Origin: Tenrec ecaudatus
Taxonomy: Eukaryota > Chordata > Mammalia > Afrosoricida > Tenrecidae
Reading direction: 5' to 3'
Length of the DNA: 64,000 nucleotides
Assembly: GCF_050624435.1 (NCBI RefSeq)
Contig: NC_134539.1
Span: forward strand, 46,470,001 to 46,534,000
Shown: one piece after another, positions 23,200 to 34,580 of the stretch
How positions within the stretch are numbered: the first letter of the stretch is position 1
Layout: every line of letters starts with the position of its first letter
Position numbers and translations under genes: made by a program
The notes under the pieces: generated by a model
The model's input: the letters and a program-made list of their open reading frames with translations, nothing else
Databases searched by the model: none
What the model was told of the DNA's origin: nothing

Positions 23200-23560
23200 G
23201 GCCCATGGTAACCAGGCAATTAATGGTGGAACCTGCTGTTGTAGGGCTGTCCTTCAGGTCCTGCCGTATCAGTTTTCACTGGGAAGGGCGGAAGATTGAG
23301 TAACCAAAAAGACCAGTCACATGGGTGCTGTGCCTGACCCCTCAATAAAAACCCCAGGCACCCAGCACCCAGGCTGAGGTGAACTTCCCTGTCTGGTGGT
23401 GACGGTTCGTCCGGACAAATTAAGGGCTGTCTAATGACTCCCCTGGACTAGGGCCCCTGGAAGTATACACGGGGTACTGGCGACTCTGGGACTCTACCCC
23501 ACGGGCCTTCTTCCTTCGCTGATTTTCATATGGCTCCTTCCACTGTCAGAACCCATACAT
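23200..23560 (+). mobile_element. Possible LTR remnant
   Basis: CTTCAGGTCCTGCC, a polyadenylation signal in CCTCAATAAAAACCCC, and a 3' part like an LTR R/U5 end. No matching partner or target duplication found. Confidence 0.35.
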
Positions 23561-24714
23561 CTTGAAAGGATGCGCATTCCTGAGCTCTGTGCCTCCTTCT
23601 AAAGATGAAGGTTGTTTTGAGGAGCCCCAACACATCCACTTGAGGGTTTCCCAGTCTTTGGGGCCGCCCTAACACGGGCAGTATGGTTGAGAAAAGATGG
23701 CTGAGCTTGAGTGTGTGGGGAAGAGGTCGGTGGCCAGTGGGTCCCAGCGTGGACTGCGCAGCATCCTCAGTGATGACATTCCAGCTGAAGCAGCCTCCTG
23801 GGACATGTGGCCATGGGACATAGGTGCCACGTGAACAGGACTAGCTGAGGAGGGTCCTGGGGTGGGGGGTTAGATCTTTGACCATGTGCAGAAGCATGAG
23901 ACAGAGGATTAGGATTCGGACTTACAAAGGAAAAAGCAGGGTTGGAACCAGTAAGTGAAAAAACTCAGTAAGACACTGGTCACTGGGATACACGATGGAA
24001 GCGGGCCAATCATTATGCATGCATGAGCCAAATAATTATGCATGAGCCAGATTATTATGCATGCATGAGCCCAGTGAACTTTCACAAACACCCCTGTGTT
24101 AGGAACTCTGTTCTTTTTATAAAATCTGGTGATATCCACTCTTTAACTGACTGGTTGTCAAATGACCAGCCCCACGTCAAATGACATACTCAAGGTCTCA
24201 TGTCTACTTAAGTGGGAGAGTAGGTTAGAGTTGATTGCCACCCTATTAAAAATACCATAAACTTAAAAACACAGCTCTTACTCATTTCAGATAAAAGGCC
24301 ATTTTAAACCCAGAACAGCTCATCTTTCAGACCAGGAAGTCAACTGGTCTTGTATAAAATTGAGAGAGATTCCCAAAGCTTAAGGCTTTTCATAATCTTG
24401 GATCTGAACATAGCTCTTACATTTATCCCAAACTCCACCCATCCTCCCATTTCCCCTCTCAGTCACTTCCTCTTCTGTTAAACTGAAGAGGCCATATTTC
24501 GATGATGAAAGCATAGTACATATAGTATGACTCCTTTCTTCAAAATGCTTGCTGTTTTCAGGAATGTATATTCATAGAAAGATGCCCAAAGCCACCACCA
24601 TCACCAGGGAACTCTGGTGACTTCTGATGATGTGACTCAGGGGGTGCGATGCATGACTTTTCTCTGTTGCTGCATCTCCTTTAGACTTTTATGCGATGCT
24701 TGTAGTCAAAAAGG
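23561..24714. other. Intronic sequence without gene
   Basis: A short ATGCATGC-containing tandem repeat lies at 24004-24070; otherwise nothing recognised. Confidence 0.4.
24004..24070. repeat. Short tandem repeat, about 27-bp unit
   Basis: Three copies of ATTATGCATG(CATG)AGCC with small differences. Confidence 0.75.
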
Positions 24715-24865
24715 TGTGTTGGTAGTGCAGTGGGGGGAGTCCTCAGCCGCAAATCTTGGTTGGGACCCCTCACCTTTCTTCCTGGGAGGCAGTTGGCTTT
24801 GGTGCAGAAATACTATAGGATGGTTCTACTCTGTCCTATATATACTTCTGGGAAATAATAAACTT
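24715..24865 (+). mobile_element. AfroSINE, degraded
   Basis: GTGTGTTGGTAGTGCAGTGG, GGTTCTACTCTGTCCTATA; middle part diverged. Confidence 0.55.
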
Positions 24866-24879
24866 ATCTTCTAACAAGT

Positions 24880-25060
24880 CCCGGTGGTCCTGTCCCGTCA
24901 GGGATGTACTGCTACCCGCACACAGGCTGATGGCTCAGTCTTACCAGGCACACCTCCACATAAACAGAGGACTGCCAGCTCCCATGAGGATTTGCAAACT
25001 CGGAAACCATGCATGGAGTTGCTATGAATCAGAATCAACTGGATGGCAGTAAGTGGGTGT
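24880..25060 (+). mobile_element. AfroSINE, degraded
   Basis: CCGGTGGTCCTGTC, GCCAGCTCCCATGAGGATT, CTCGGAAACC, GCTATGAATCAGAATCAACT. Confidence 0.7.
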
Positions 25061-25199
25061 CATTTATTAAGTAGACATACTACCTGGCATCCATATAAAC
25101 ATCACACTTTGACCTGCCCCAAATGATGTGCACACTCTGTCATATTTCCAGGAAGGAACATGTTAAGGGTTTGGGTGTGTGTGTGGTAAAAAATATAGA

Positions 25200-25295
25200 T
25201 AACAAAACTTTGCCAATTTAACAATTTCACATATATAATTCAGTGGTATTGATTACATTCATCATGTTGGCCAACCTTTATCTCCATCCTTTTCC
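25200..25295 (-). repeat. Old L1 3' UTR fragment
   Basis: Same text type as 5840-5965 (GCCAATTTAACAATTTCAC). Confidence 0.4.
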
Positions 25296-25299
25296 AAAT

Positions 25300-25505
25300 G
25301 AGGAGCCCTGGTGGCATAGTGGTTACACAATGGGCTGCAATTGGAAAGGTCAGCAGTTCAAAACCACTAGCTGCTCCGCGGGGGAAAGACTGGGCTTTCT
25401 ACTCCCATAAACAGTTACAGTCTTTGAAACTCACAGGGGCAGTTCTACTCTGTCTTACAAGGGTTGCTTTTGTCAGCATCACCCTATGGCTGTGAGTTGG
25501 TTCGT
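25300..25505 (+). mobile_element. AfroSINE, full length
   Basis: GGAGCCCTGGTGGCATAGTG, GGTCAGCAGTTCAAAACC, GGGGCAGTTCTACTCTGTC. Clear tRNA-like head. Confidence 0.95.
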
Positions 25506-28500
25506 TACTTTCCAAATTATGCTAATACCATTATACAGAAGCTCAGGATGGCTAAAATTTGGGTTTACCTCCTTAAAATAAGCAATTTGAAAGCATATTC
25601 AGAGACTGTGAAAATCATGATGCTCTTGCAAAGCAATTGAAAACTCACATCCATCCAATTCCTACCTTGGAACTAGAGACCCTACAGTCTGCTGGCCAGA
25701 TGGCTGACTGCCTTCCCACCTAGTTCTCAAGAGGAACACACATCTCAAAAATTATAACGCAGAAAATATTTTTAGAGAATCAGACACCTGAGCTTTTTGC
25801 CAGTTGTATTCCTTAACCAGGTGCTTATTAATTTTATCGAAATGTATGAATATACGAGATGAGCAAATTTGAAGTAACCAGTATCAACGATTCAAGAACT
25901 CTTTAAGGAGCCAGCACTTACAGGCACCATTCTGCCTTATTAATTTAGCGATTTTCTACTGCGGAGAAAATGCTGCCAGTCTTTGATTGTGGGGGGAAAG
26001 CTTATCAATGTTGGGGGTCACTTAAGAAACAAACAAAGGAAGTCAGACATTTAAAAGGGGTTTCTTGAAAGAGCCGATTTAGTGAGTTCATTAAATTTTC
26101 ATTTCCTTCCAGGCGGATAAACCAGTCTCCAGCACCATTAACAGCCCATCTAGAGCAGGGGGGCAGGGGGAGGGGTAATAACATTTTGGGTTCAAAGTGT
26201 AGCTTCAGAGGCTCATCCTGCCAGCTTTGGCCTCAGGGGACAGACTTTCTCTGGTTTGATCTATCACCCAGAGATCATGAGGACTGCTAATAATTTGAAC
26301 CTCACTGGCTTTGGCTTTTCTAGCAAAGACAGCTGCTGCACTGCTCAGAAGCTTCTGTTAAGGCTATAAGGTCGTGCGGGGGGGGGGGGGTCTGCCCACC
26401 CTCCTCCTCCTTTCCACAAATGGCACGAGGTAGGTCTGGGAAGACTGCGTGAGAATAACGTCTGGAGGTACCAGTTCACTCCCTGTCCTACACTGTCCGC
26501 TTTGGGTACCCCCTAAACTCAACCTGTTGTCAAAGACGTCGAGACCGGAGAGAACAAAGGAAGGAAAACCAACTCGTCCTCTGCTCAGGCCTCTGGCTTG
26601 GAGCATCGTCTCCTGTCCAGCCTCACCTCACCCCTCAGAGGTAGGTGACCCCTCATCTGTGATACAAATGGAGACACAAAGGCTCGCAGAGTAAATTCCC
26701 CAGGAGTTTACAGCTGCAAATTAGCCATGACGGAAACAGAGGCATTTCTGGCTCTAGAGGCACGAAGATCACCTCAAAGCCCTTTGTGCACACAGACACG
26801 GGGCCTGGCCCACAGCCAAGGTCAGAAACTGGGAACCCTAATCACGATGATTGCTAATTACGTTACTAGTACGACCACCAAGATTACTCAGAAACTATAC
26901 AAGGGCCTCCAAAACAATGTGGAAAAATCAAACAGGAGAACAGAAAATTTCCACAAACTTTTTGAAGCCTGCTCCTATATTTCCTCTCAATCATACAGTA
27001 CATTGTGCGCCCTTGGATGGGAATTGTCCACGTGCTCCTGTTCCCCCAGTACACACAGTAGCCAAGACACCTTGTTAAGATGAATACAAACTCGAGGGGC
27101 CGACGGTTCTGGGACGCTTGGGGAGATGCCGCCTTCCACCGCACTCGTTAGCACACAGTCACCAGCTTTGGCTGCGGGGACAGCCAGGCTCCCACCCCAA
27201 TCAGTTCCGTGACACACCGGTCTGCCTGACAGAGCTCCCGGACAGCCCTGCCGCCCAGGATTCCCGCTTTTCTCTCGCCCTCGAGCGTGGGCTGGACCTG
27301 GTGACTTGCTTCCAGGGAACAGAATATGCCAAGTCAGCGATGCCACTTCCATGATTGGGCTACAGAAGACGGTGGCTTCGGTCTCACTAGTCTTCCCCCC
27401 AGCTCTCCTCGTGGGCCTTCTCTGACAACGAGAGCCCGAGAATTCCTCCACCAGTCAGAAAAATGACCACAGCCCCCAGCCAGCCTACTCCTGGGAACAG
27501 CCATGGCACGGACGTTTACCGGGCGGTCTTCGAATCGGGACGCGGCGTGATTCGGATTTGGCGTGAACACCTATCACAGGTTGGTGCTGCCTTTCCTGAA
27601 AAAAATAAAAGCTTCCTGCCTCCGCACTCCCCGCCACAGCGCTGGGAGGGTTTGCGCTTGCGCGGGTCCGCAGGCCACCATTACTGATGTCTCCATAGCT
27701 GACGCAGGTGCCTCTGGCATCACCGGCCTTGCAGATTTCAGCGGATCCTTTCACACGGGGGAGTTGTCCCTTTGCCTTTGAGGGTCATTATGATTCTCAA
27801 GTGCCACATGACTGAAGCCTGAGCAATAATAGCCTTTCCAGGGGCCCACCTTTGTGCTGTTTAACTCCCCCCACCCTTTTTTTACACTTCCAAATCAGTC
27901 CTTCTCGTTGGCCTCACTTGCTCTGGTTTTGCTGCGTTGGGGAGCCATAACACATTGGCAGTCATATTTTCCAAAGAAAATGAAACAGAGATACAACGCT
28001 ACGACACACAGGAGACCCACAATCCACGAGATTGAATGGTGCTGCGTGTGGCGAGTCAACGCATACCCTGCCGCCTAGAGAGCAAGTCCGGTAAAGGCAA
28101 CCAAGGTAATGCTATGACAGACACAATCCTGCTGCGACAATCGCCCAGCGTGAGGGGCACGCAAGCTGAACAGGTGCGGGGTGGGGAGAACGGGACGATG
28201 CCTACAAAAAGAGAAAGAATCTTAAAAAAGAAAATACAGTGCAATACCCACATTATCCAGTAACAGGCACGTATGATGACAACCATGACACACGTGTCAT
28301 CGGTACTATATGTATTGTATCATTAGATGCCTAGCAGTGCAATTGCTTTGTATACAAGAAACACACGCATAAGGGAAGCTGTCGTGTTTGCTATTTCCCC
28401 TTTTCTGACTGGGATTTCTGAACGCTTTTACAACCTGACGTGACCAAGGATGTGCTGAGACATCCTGATGGACATTTTGAGAACCACCACTGTATATGCA

Positions 28501-29039
28501 GGTAAGGAACAAGTATCTCACAACACTGCAGAAACCTTTAGGAAACAATGTATCACAGTGTGAAACTACTGTTCTTCAAAAGAGCCTCCATTGAAGTCTG
28601 CACATGTCTGCAGATGGTGCTCCCACCCCTCGACCCTTCCCTGAAGAATTCTGCGCTCTCCGGTGTACACCACATTAAAATGGCCGTCTGGGCATCTTTG
28701 GGGAACCCAAATCATGCTTCTTTTAAGTGTTGTTGAGTTTGGAGAGCAAAAGGAAGTCAGAAGGGACATGCTCAGGGGTGCAGGGGAGATGGAACAGAAT
28801 GAGCTTTCCCAGTGGAATGCTCGCTGGCTAGCCTGTGTGACCCTGGGAGAAGGAGCAGGTGCACTTCCATAATGGAAAATCCTTGGTGCAAATTTCCTGA
28901 TATTTTTCTCACCGATACAGTTTCTAATTTCTTAAAACTTGTTCATAATAAACCCTGTGTCCTTCAAGAAGATCTATCAAGATGATCTATTTGGACTCAC
29001 AAAGCACAGTCAGAAAACCTCTCTGCCTTGAAATTTTTT
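25506..29039. other. Intronic sequence without confirmed exon
   Basis: No exon with matched splice sites and phase was found. 25860-26000 looks conserved (see findings). 26380-26391 is a G-run. 27100-27700 is richer in CpG than its surroundings. Confidence 0.4.
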
Positions 29040-29049
29040 AAGAGGGCGT

Positions 29050-29131
29050 TTTATTTTTCTTACTGGCATATAATTCACATATTGTACAATTATTTTTCTT
29101 ACTGGCATGTAATTCATATATAGTTCAATTA
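29050..29131. repeat. Tandem duplication, about 41 bp, two copies
   Basis: TTATTTTTCTTACTGGCAT occurs twice, each followed by (A/G)TAATTCA(C/T)ATAT. Confidence 0.85.
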
Positions 29132-29393
29132 TATTAGGGAGAGTTCTGTGATCATCACCACAATCAATTTTAGAGTGTCTTCTTTTTTCTTGCAGTTACT
29201 GTTGTTGGCTCCTCATTTCCCCTCAACCTCTCCTGCTTTGTCCCTAGGTAATTATTAATTCTGTTACTGACTCTATAGAGCCTCCTATCCAGGATTTCAT
29301 ATAAAAAAATCAAGAGAGAGAGAAACAAAAATCAATCCCTTAAACAGTGATAAAATAAAACAGAGAAAAATGTTCATTCAAAAACAAAGCAGA

Positions 29394-29573
29394 AAGGGAG
29401 GGGGTAGCGGGGAGGGAGGGGGAAAAATGAGGAGCTGATGCCAGGGGCTTGGGTGGAGAGCAAATGTTTTGAGAATGATGAGGGCAATGAATGAACAAGT
29501 GTGCTTTACACAATTGATGTATGTGTGGATTGTGATAAGAGTTGTATGAGCCCTTAATAAAATATTTTATAAA
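29394..29573 (+). mobile_element. Young L1 3' end with target-site duplication
   Basis: AAATGAGGAGCTGATGCC through GAGTTGTATGAGCCCTTAAT and an AATAAAAT tail; flanked by AAAGCAGAAA at 29383-29392 and just after the tail. A clean 5'-truncated retrotransposition event. Confidence 0.85.
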
Positions 29574-29934
29574 AAGCAGAAAATATTACAAACCCAATTT
29601 AAAATGGATCAAAAGGAAGATCAAATGGTGAAGTATTACATTTTAACCTAAGTGCATCTGTCATTATCAACTTTTCCACAGTCCTCTCTGTCTGATAACA
29701 AGGCTGTTCACATGCCTGGGGGGTGGTCGGAGGGAGTCAGGGAAGGCTTAGTCCATATAGGGGCCCTGCAAATTGATTTGGGGCTTCCACCGTCATTCAT
29801 AGCTTGTTGCAAAGTGGGTTTTCCTCATTGAAGCTCTGATACGACTCCCTCCTCTGGTCTTGGATTTTATTATTTATAATCCTTGGATCACACAGGCTGC
29901 TGTACTTCTTCTGTGTGGACTTGGCTGGCACCTC

Positions 29935-30125
29935 ACTCGATGGTTGCTGCCATCTCCACTGCCAGCAAGTCTGTTCTAACTCTGAGTGAGTGTACAGAGA
30001 GCTTTTAAGATGACAGCTCTTTCCAGGAGCAGACAGCCTTCCTGTCTTTCTCCCAAGGAGTGACTTTCACACCAAGGAGGGCTGGTGAATTTGAGTTGTT
30101 GACCCTGCTGTTAGCATTTCAATGA
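29935..30125 (-). mobile_element. AfroSINE, degraded
   Basis: GCCATCTCCACTGCCAGCAAG, GACAGCTCTTTCCAGGAGC, AATTTGAGTTGTTGACCCTG in reverse order. Confidence 0.5.
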
Positions 30126-30164
30126 TTCTGCAAACCTAACTAGCAATAATTTGTTGACTAGCCC

Positions 30165-30425
30165 AAATTAATTAAAAGGAGGGACTCAAACAATGTTCAC
30201 TGCAGCAGTAGTGACCGTAGCCAAAAGCATAGAAAACAACTCAAGTGTCTGTCAACCATAAATGGAGGAACAAAGTGTGATATGATCTTCCAGTGGGATT
30301 TTACTCAGCGGTAAAGGTAATAAAATTCTGATAGGCACACCAATGCTAAGAGGTATTCAATGTGTGCTGTCTTAAGCCTCTACATTTTGCAGTCACTTGG
30401 TCTGCTGCAATCTATAATTAATTAA
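30165..30425 (+). repeat. Old L1 3' fragment
   Basis: GTCAACCATAAATGGAGG, GTGTGATATGATCTTCC and ATTTTACTCAGCGGTAAAG match the L1 ORF2-end text around 'one-cell image of samples'; all frames are broken. Confidence 0.5.
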
Positions 30426-30429
30426 CTTA

Positions 30430-30625
30430 AAAAACCCACCCGTCACTGCCATTGAGTCGATTCCAACTCATAGTGACCCGACAGCACAGAGTAGACCTGC
30501 CCCTGTGGACTTCCAAGACTTCTAAATCCTCACGGGAGCAGACCGCTTCATCGTCCTCCTGCAGAGTGACTAGCAGGTTCAGACTTCTGCCTCGTGGTTA
30601 GCGGCACAACATATAGCCCATTATG
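30430..30625 (-). mobile_element. AfroSINE
   Basis: CACTGCCATTGAGTCGATTC, AACTCATAGTGACCCGAC, GTGGTTAGCGGCACAAC. Confidence 0.85.
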
Positions 30626-30815
30626 CCTTTGAAAAGGAATTCGTCTGCCAACATGTGATGTTTTCAGATCTAGTCCCCAAGGCCCTAAATTGGACATCAG
30701 GGGAAATTGGGAGATGGCTGACTCTGGACGCACTGCGGGGTGAAGAAGCATTTATGACCAAACATTAACATTGCCACCATTCTTATAACTGGAAAACTTG
30801 CAGTACAGAACTCAC

Positions 30816-30914
30816 AAACTGTATTGTCTGGTTAACTTCCTCACTCTGGGAGGCTTGATCTCGGGCTTCTCCACCGTCGGCTGGGTAGTTTCCACACGCA
30901 CAGGAATGGGACTT
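30816..30914 (-). CDS. Internal coding exon with basic phospho-site-like motif
   Basis: The 99-nt exon follows the acceptor AAATCTATAG (a second AG three bases on is possible) and ends AGTTT|GTGAGT. It holds 32 whole codons: SPIPVRVETTQPTVEKPEIK, then PPRVRKLTRQYS. The RKLTRQYSF stretch, completed by the next exon, resembles basophilic kinase and 14-3-3 sites (R-x-x-S/T); that reading is inference. The last two bases, TT, pair with the first base, C, of the exon at 22137 to give Phe. Purely by frame the sequence could also end at a TGA just after the donor if the donor were not used. Confidence 0.75.
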
Positions 30915-32086
30915 CTATAGATTTAAAAAAAATTAACAAAAAGGTTTATGGTCTTGTTTTGGTCATAGAACCTGCTCTCTGTTAATGTGGACCTTAAAGT
31001 GTTGGTAGAAAATCCATTTCCCCCCCTCTCTATTGAGTATAAAATGAAAACTAGAAAATTTAAAAAGTAAATAAAAAATGATACAGCATGTAGGGACCTG
31101 GACATCACTAGAGTACAGAAGAAAAATTCCCTGCCACAAACACCCTCCCCTACAATATCAGGGACTGGATCAGAACCAAGTTCTGCCCATGAAAAGAGTG
31201 ACACGAAAGCTATAGATGATCCACTTTCCCTTCCCAGTGATCTGGTAGCCACAGTATTTTAACTACGGCCCAGAATATACTTAAAAAGAAAAGAAATAGG
31301 ACCATAGGGCATTTCGTGTGAAAAATACACCACCAGAAGAATGTTCAGACGTGCTGCACCACACATTTTAATCCTGTGTACATATAAAATTTTTAAAATT
31401 AAGTTTCGCTTACTGCATTTCCTTAAGAGACTATGCCAGATAATCAATTGGCCCTACTCGAAATGCGAATTCAAGGAGAAGGTTGCTTTTGGCAGTGGGT
31501 GGTTACTGCTTTTGTAGGGTGGTTGCTGCTGTTTCTTAGGGGAGCTGAGAGGGGCGCTCTGCTCTCGGTGAGATCAGCGGGGCAGTGGCTTTCTCTGAGT
31601 TAGGAGGAGGGGAGACTTGGAAGCTGTACAGAACATGTGTGGTTCCGATACTGGAGTAGCTCAGTTCGGGGGGGGGGGGTGTCATGTCAGTGGGCCGAGG
31701 AAAGAGTGATAAGCTGAACTGAACTGTGAGCAGAGGATGGGTTTAGATGTGCTCTGGACTGTACAGAGAGAGTAAAGAGTCGCCTTGGAAGAACTTGATC
31801 AAGCAAAAAGACAAGTGCAGACCCGTAGGCCTGAGAGACAACCCCAAACCCACCCAAAGAGTTCTTTGTTAGTATGGGAGGTAGAACTACCCACAGGTAA
31901 ATAGGCAGCATGTTGGAACCTTAACGAAACATATTTAAGGCACTCTTCCCCACCCATTTGGGTTCAGATTCAGTTATTTTTTTCCACTCTAAATTCATTA
32001 GCCAACATCCTCATGGCCAGTGGTGTGCGGATAATGTTGGTGACATGGTCAGCCTCGGTCCCCCATTCGAACAAGAAGCAACGGAC

Positions 32087-32154
32087 CTTACATTAGCATC
32101 CTGAAGACTGGATTTCTTAGTGACATTTATAAACGTTGATTCCTCTTTTCCAAC
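32087..32154 (-). CDS. Internal coding exon with two overlapping donors
   Basis: It follows one of the best acceptors in the window (TTGTTTTCTTTAACAG). It encodes 21 residues, VGKEESTFINVTKKSSLQDA and N, up to the strong donor AAT|GTAAGG. That site would end the exon in phase 0, which does not fit the next exon at 30914. Using the donor five bases on (GTAAG|GTCCGT) adds Val and two bases of an Arg codon and restores the frame exactly, giving ANVRSPIPV across the junction. I therefore set the exon end at 32087. The alternative is an additional, unlocated exon after the first donor. Confidence 0.65.
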
Positions 32155-32447
32155 CTGTTAAAGAAAACAAGTTAGTCAAACCTGAACATCCTGCCATGCA
32201 AATTACCGGGGCGAGGGCGGGGAATTCTTTCAAAGTCTTCTATGTTCAAAAGCTTATCTATAAGGTGAAGGTGGAACAAAAGGCAAGTCCTCTGTCAGTG
32301 ACCACCCCTGTCATGGTGTTCCCACATGTTAATAAGCAAATCTCTTCTTGAGTCACCCACCACCACAGGGGTGAAGGCCTAGGAATTAAATGCAACCACT
32401 TCTCCTGGGTATTAAGGACCTGCTCTGTGCCAGCTCATACTGGTAAG

Positions 32448-32546
32448 TGAATGAGAAAGAGACTTGTGTGGGGGGAAAACAAGCCCACAGGTGAACACTT
32501 GGCCTATGGGCTTGTTTTCCCCCCACACAAGTCTCTTTCTCATTCA
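32448..32546. repeat. Perfect 40-bp inverted repeat, 19-nt loop
   Basis: Arms 32448-32487 and 32507-32546 are exact reverse complements (left arm starts TGAATGAGAAAGAGAC and ends AACAAGCCCA). The loop adds three more pairs after one mismatch. No flanking mobile element explains it. Confidence 0.95.
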
Positions 32547-32957
32547 TCAGGAAAAACAATCAGCTCTAGGCTCACACAGCACGTGGGATGTACAAAGACA
32601 CTCAGAATCGGCCCTTTCCCATCAGCTCCAGAAGCCTGGGGGGAAGTGCATCATGGGATGTTGAGAGAGACCCATCCTCCTCCTTTTGGAGAGCCCCACA
32701 AAGAATCAGGGCGAGCCAGAGGCAACCACTCAGCCAGCCAGGCCAACTGAACCCACCTGGGGGTTAATGGGAGGTGGAGCAAACACATCGCAAACATACA
32801 GATCTCAAAACAAACAAACAAACAAACAACATACAGATCTCAGTCTCTGTTCTAAGCACACATTGAGCAACCTTTGCAAGGAGAAAGCTGGAAGAGGTCA
32901 CAAGATTAGCCTGCCGTTGTGATCCAGATATGAATCCAGCCATTCTGAGAGCCAGTG

Positions 32958-33045
32958 TTGGGTAGTCAATGGAGCCCTAGTCTGCTAACAAAACCCACCA
33001 GCCAGCCACACGGTGGGAGAAATTTGTCTGCTTCCTTAAAGATAA
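32958..33045 (+). mobile_element. AfroSINE fragment
   Basis: GGAGCCCTAGTCTGCTAAC, CCCACCAGCCAGCC, GGTGGGAGAAATTTGTCTGC. Confidence 0.6.
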
Positions 33046-33049
33046 ACAA

Positions 33050-33240
33050 CAACAAAAATCCATTCCCGCCGAGTGGATTCCAACTCCCGGGCCCTACAGG
33101 GCAGGGTAGGTCTGCTCCAGATGTTTTCCCAGGCTGTGTTGCTGACGAAAGCAGACTGCCATGTCTCTCTCACACAGCAGCTGGGCGGCTGGGGGGTTCC
33201 AACCACACTTCTTAGGGCTACCAGCTGAGCATGGAGCCAC
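33050..33240 (-). mobile_element. AfroSINE
   Basis: CCGAGTGGATTCCAACTCC, CAGACTGCCATGTCTCTCTC, GGGTTCCAACC in reverse order; adjoins the plus-strand fragment before it. Confidence 0.75.
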
Positions 33241-33721
33241 TGAGCCCGCAGTGCCATCAGCCTTGGAAATCCACCATGCTTCCCGGGACCTTGCAAATCT
33301 CATTTCTCCCTCACTAGGAGCCCCAGGCAGGTTCTTTCGTTAGAGGGCACTAGAGGGCACTAGCGAGAGAGGAATGTGCTCCTTGTCATTGGCTCCGTTC
33401 TCCGGAGCCTCCCAATCCCCTTCTTCCCCCACCAGTAGCTTCTCACCAGAAGGAGCAGCTGAATCCAGGATGCTGTATTCTTACACCCCCAGATTCAACT
33501 TTATGGGGTCTAGCTTGGACACCCAGCATGAACCTGCTGGCAAGCCCTTCCTCTGAGCCCTGGTCCTAAGCTGGAGAGATTTGTCCTCTGAGCTTAGAAA
33601 CCCCAGCACTGGCCCAGCAGTGAGCCCGTCTCAGAAGGCTGAGCTTGTCTATGGGACTTCTCAAAGCTTCCAGTTCCCCGTTAGTAGGTGGGTTGCTAAG
33701 AGCTTCCTGTAGTCACTTCCT

Positions 33722-33893
33722 GTAGTAACCTACCCACCACTGTTGAGTCAAATGATTTGACTCAAATCTGACTCAAAGCGACCCGAAGTTGGATTTCCAA
33801 ATCTCCGTACCTCTTTCCCAGAGTAGGCAGCCTCGTTTTTCTCCTAAAGATAGGCTAGTGGGCTTGAATCATCAGCCTTTCATCTAGCACTCT
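33722..33893 (-). mobile_element. AfroSINE
   Basis: CACCACTGTTGAGTCAAATG, TCTGACTCAAAGCGACCCG, GTAGGCAGCCTCGTTTTTCTC, GGGCTTGAATCATC. Confidence 0.7.
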
Positions 33894-34040
33894 GACATCT
33901 CCCCAAGTTCCTCTAAATGTGGTGCCTTGGGAGTGCTTGTTAGAAATGCAAATTCATGGCCCCACCTTGACTTTGCAAATCCCTCAAAGCCTGTGCTCTA
34001 GGTGACTCCTACACTCATTCCAGGTTGAAAATGGGGCCAT
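33894..34040 (+). mobile_element. MER5-type hAT-Charlie remnant
   Basis: GCTTGTTAGAAATGCAAATTC then GGCCCCACCTTGACTTTG is typical of MER5 internal text. Confidence 0.55.
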
Positions 34041-34081
34041 AGAATTCTTCTTCTCTTTCACTTGCTTCATTAATCATTGCT

Positions 34082-34288
34082 TGTCCCTGGGTGACGCAAA
34101 AGGTTAAGGTGCTTGGCTGCTAACCAAGAAGTGGGCTGTTGGGGTCCACCCCCAGGCACCTTGAAAGAACAGTTTGGCAATCTGCTTCTGAATGATTACC
34201 CACAGAAATTCTCCGGCCTGGACAGGTCTACTCGGACACACAGGAGGGAGCTATGCACTGGAATCAGCTCGGGGACAACTGGCTTGGA
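34082..34288 (+). mobile_element. AfroSINE
   Basis: GTCCCTGGGTGACGCAAAAG, GCTTGGCTGCTAACCAAGAAG, CACTGGAATCAGCTCGGGG. Confidence 0.75.
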
Positions 34289-34454
34289 TTTTAATCATTC
34301 TTCATCTAAAATCTCTGTTCCAACCACAGGTGTGGCTCCTGGCTCCTGGGTAGACCGACTGACCGAGCATCCCAGCCGAACGGCCTCTTTCTCCTGTGTG
34401 GCACACAGGCCATCCCGCAGAGTGACATCCAAGAGATGGACATGCTCCACGCAC

Positions 34455-34580
34455 CTGGGCATTCACTCTGGACGCATTCTCCAGCTGAGCTTTCAAAATG
34501 TTGCACTTGACGTGCTCAGTGATCGGGGAAGGCAAGCGAGGCGTCTGAAGAGTCTTCTCCGAAACTTTCTTTTCTTCCAC
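34455..34580 (-). CDS. Internal coding exon
   Basis: The 126-nt exon (42 codons, codon boundary at both ends) follows the acceptor TTTGTCTCAG and ends GCCCAG|GTGCGT. The residues begin VEEKKVSEKTLQTPRLPSP and end in a short, probably helical stretch (ILKAQLENASRVNAQ). The other two minus-strand frames contain stops, so the frame is fixed. The frame joins the exons at 40035 and 32154 without a shift. No family match recognised; the amphipathic tail could pack against a partner, which is inference only. Confidence 0.75.

Noticed and set aside
27100-27760. CpG island or alternative promoter
   Set aside because: CpG content is only locally raised, and no TATA, first exon or start codon with a downstream donor could be supported.
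31142-31170. 29-nt candidate exon (phase 0 to 2) between the exons at 32.1 and 30.9 kb
   Set aside because: Fits by length but has a weak donor (GTAGGG) and an unlikely hydrophobic peptide; the shifted donor at 32087 explains the phase better.
31687-31911. Frame after the good acceptor TCTCTCTGTACAG as an extra exon
   Set aside because: No donor gives the phase needed, and a stop follows soon after.
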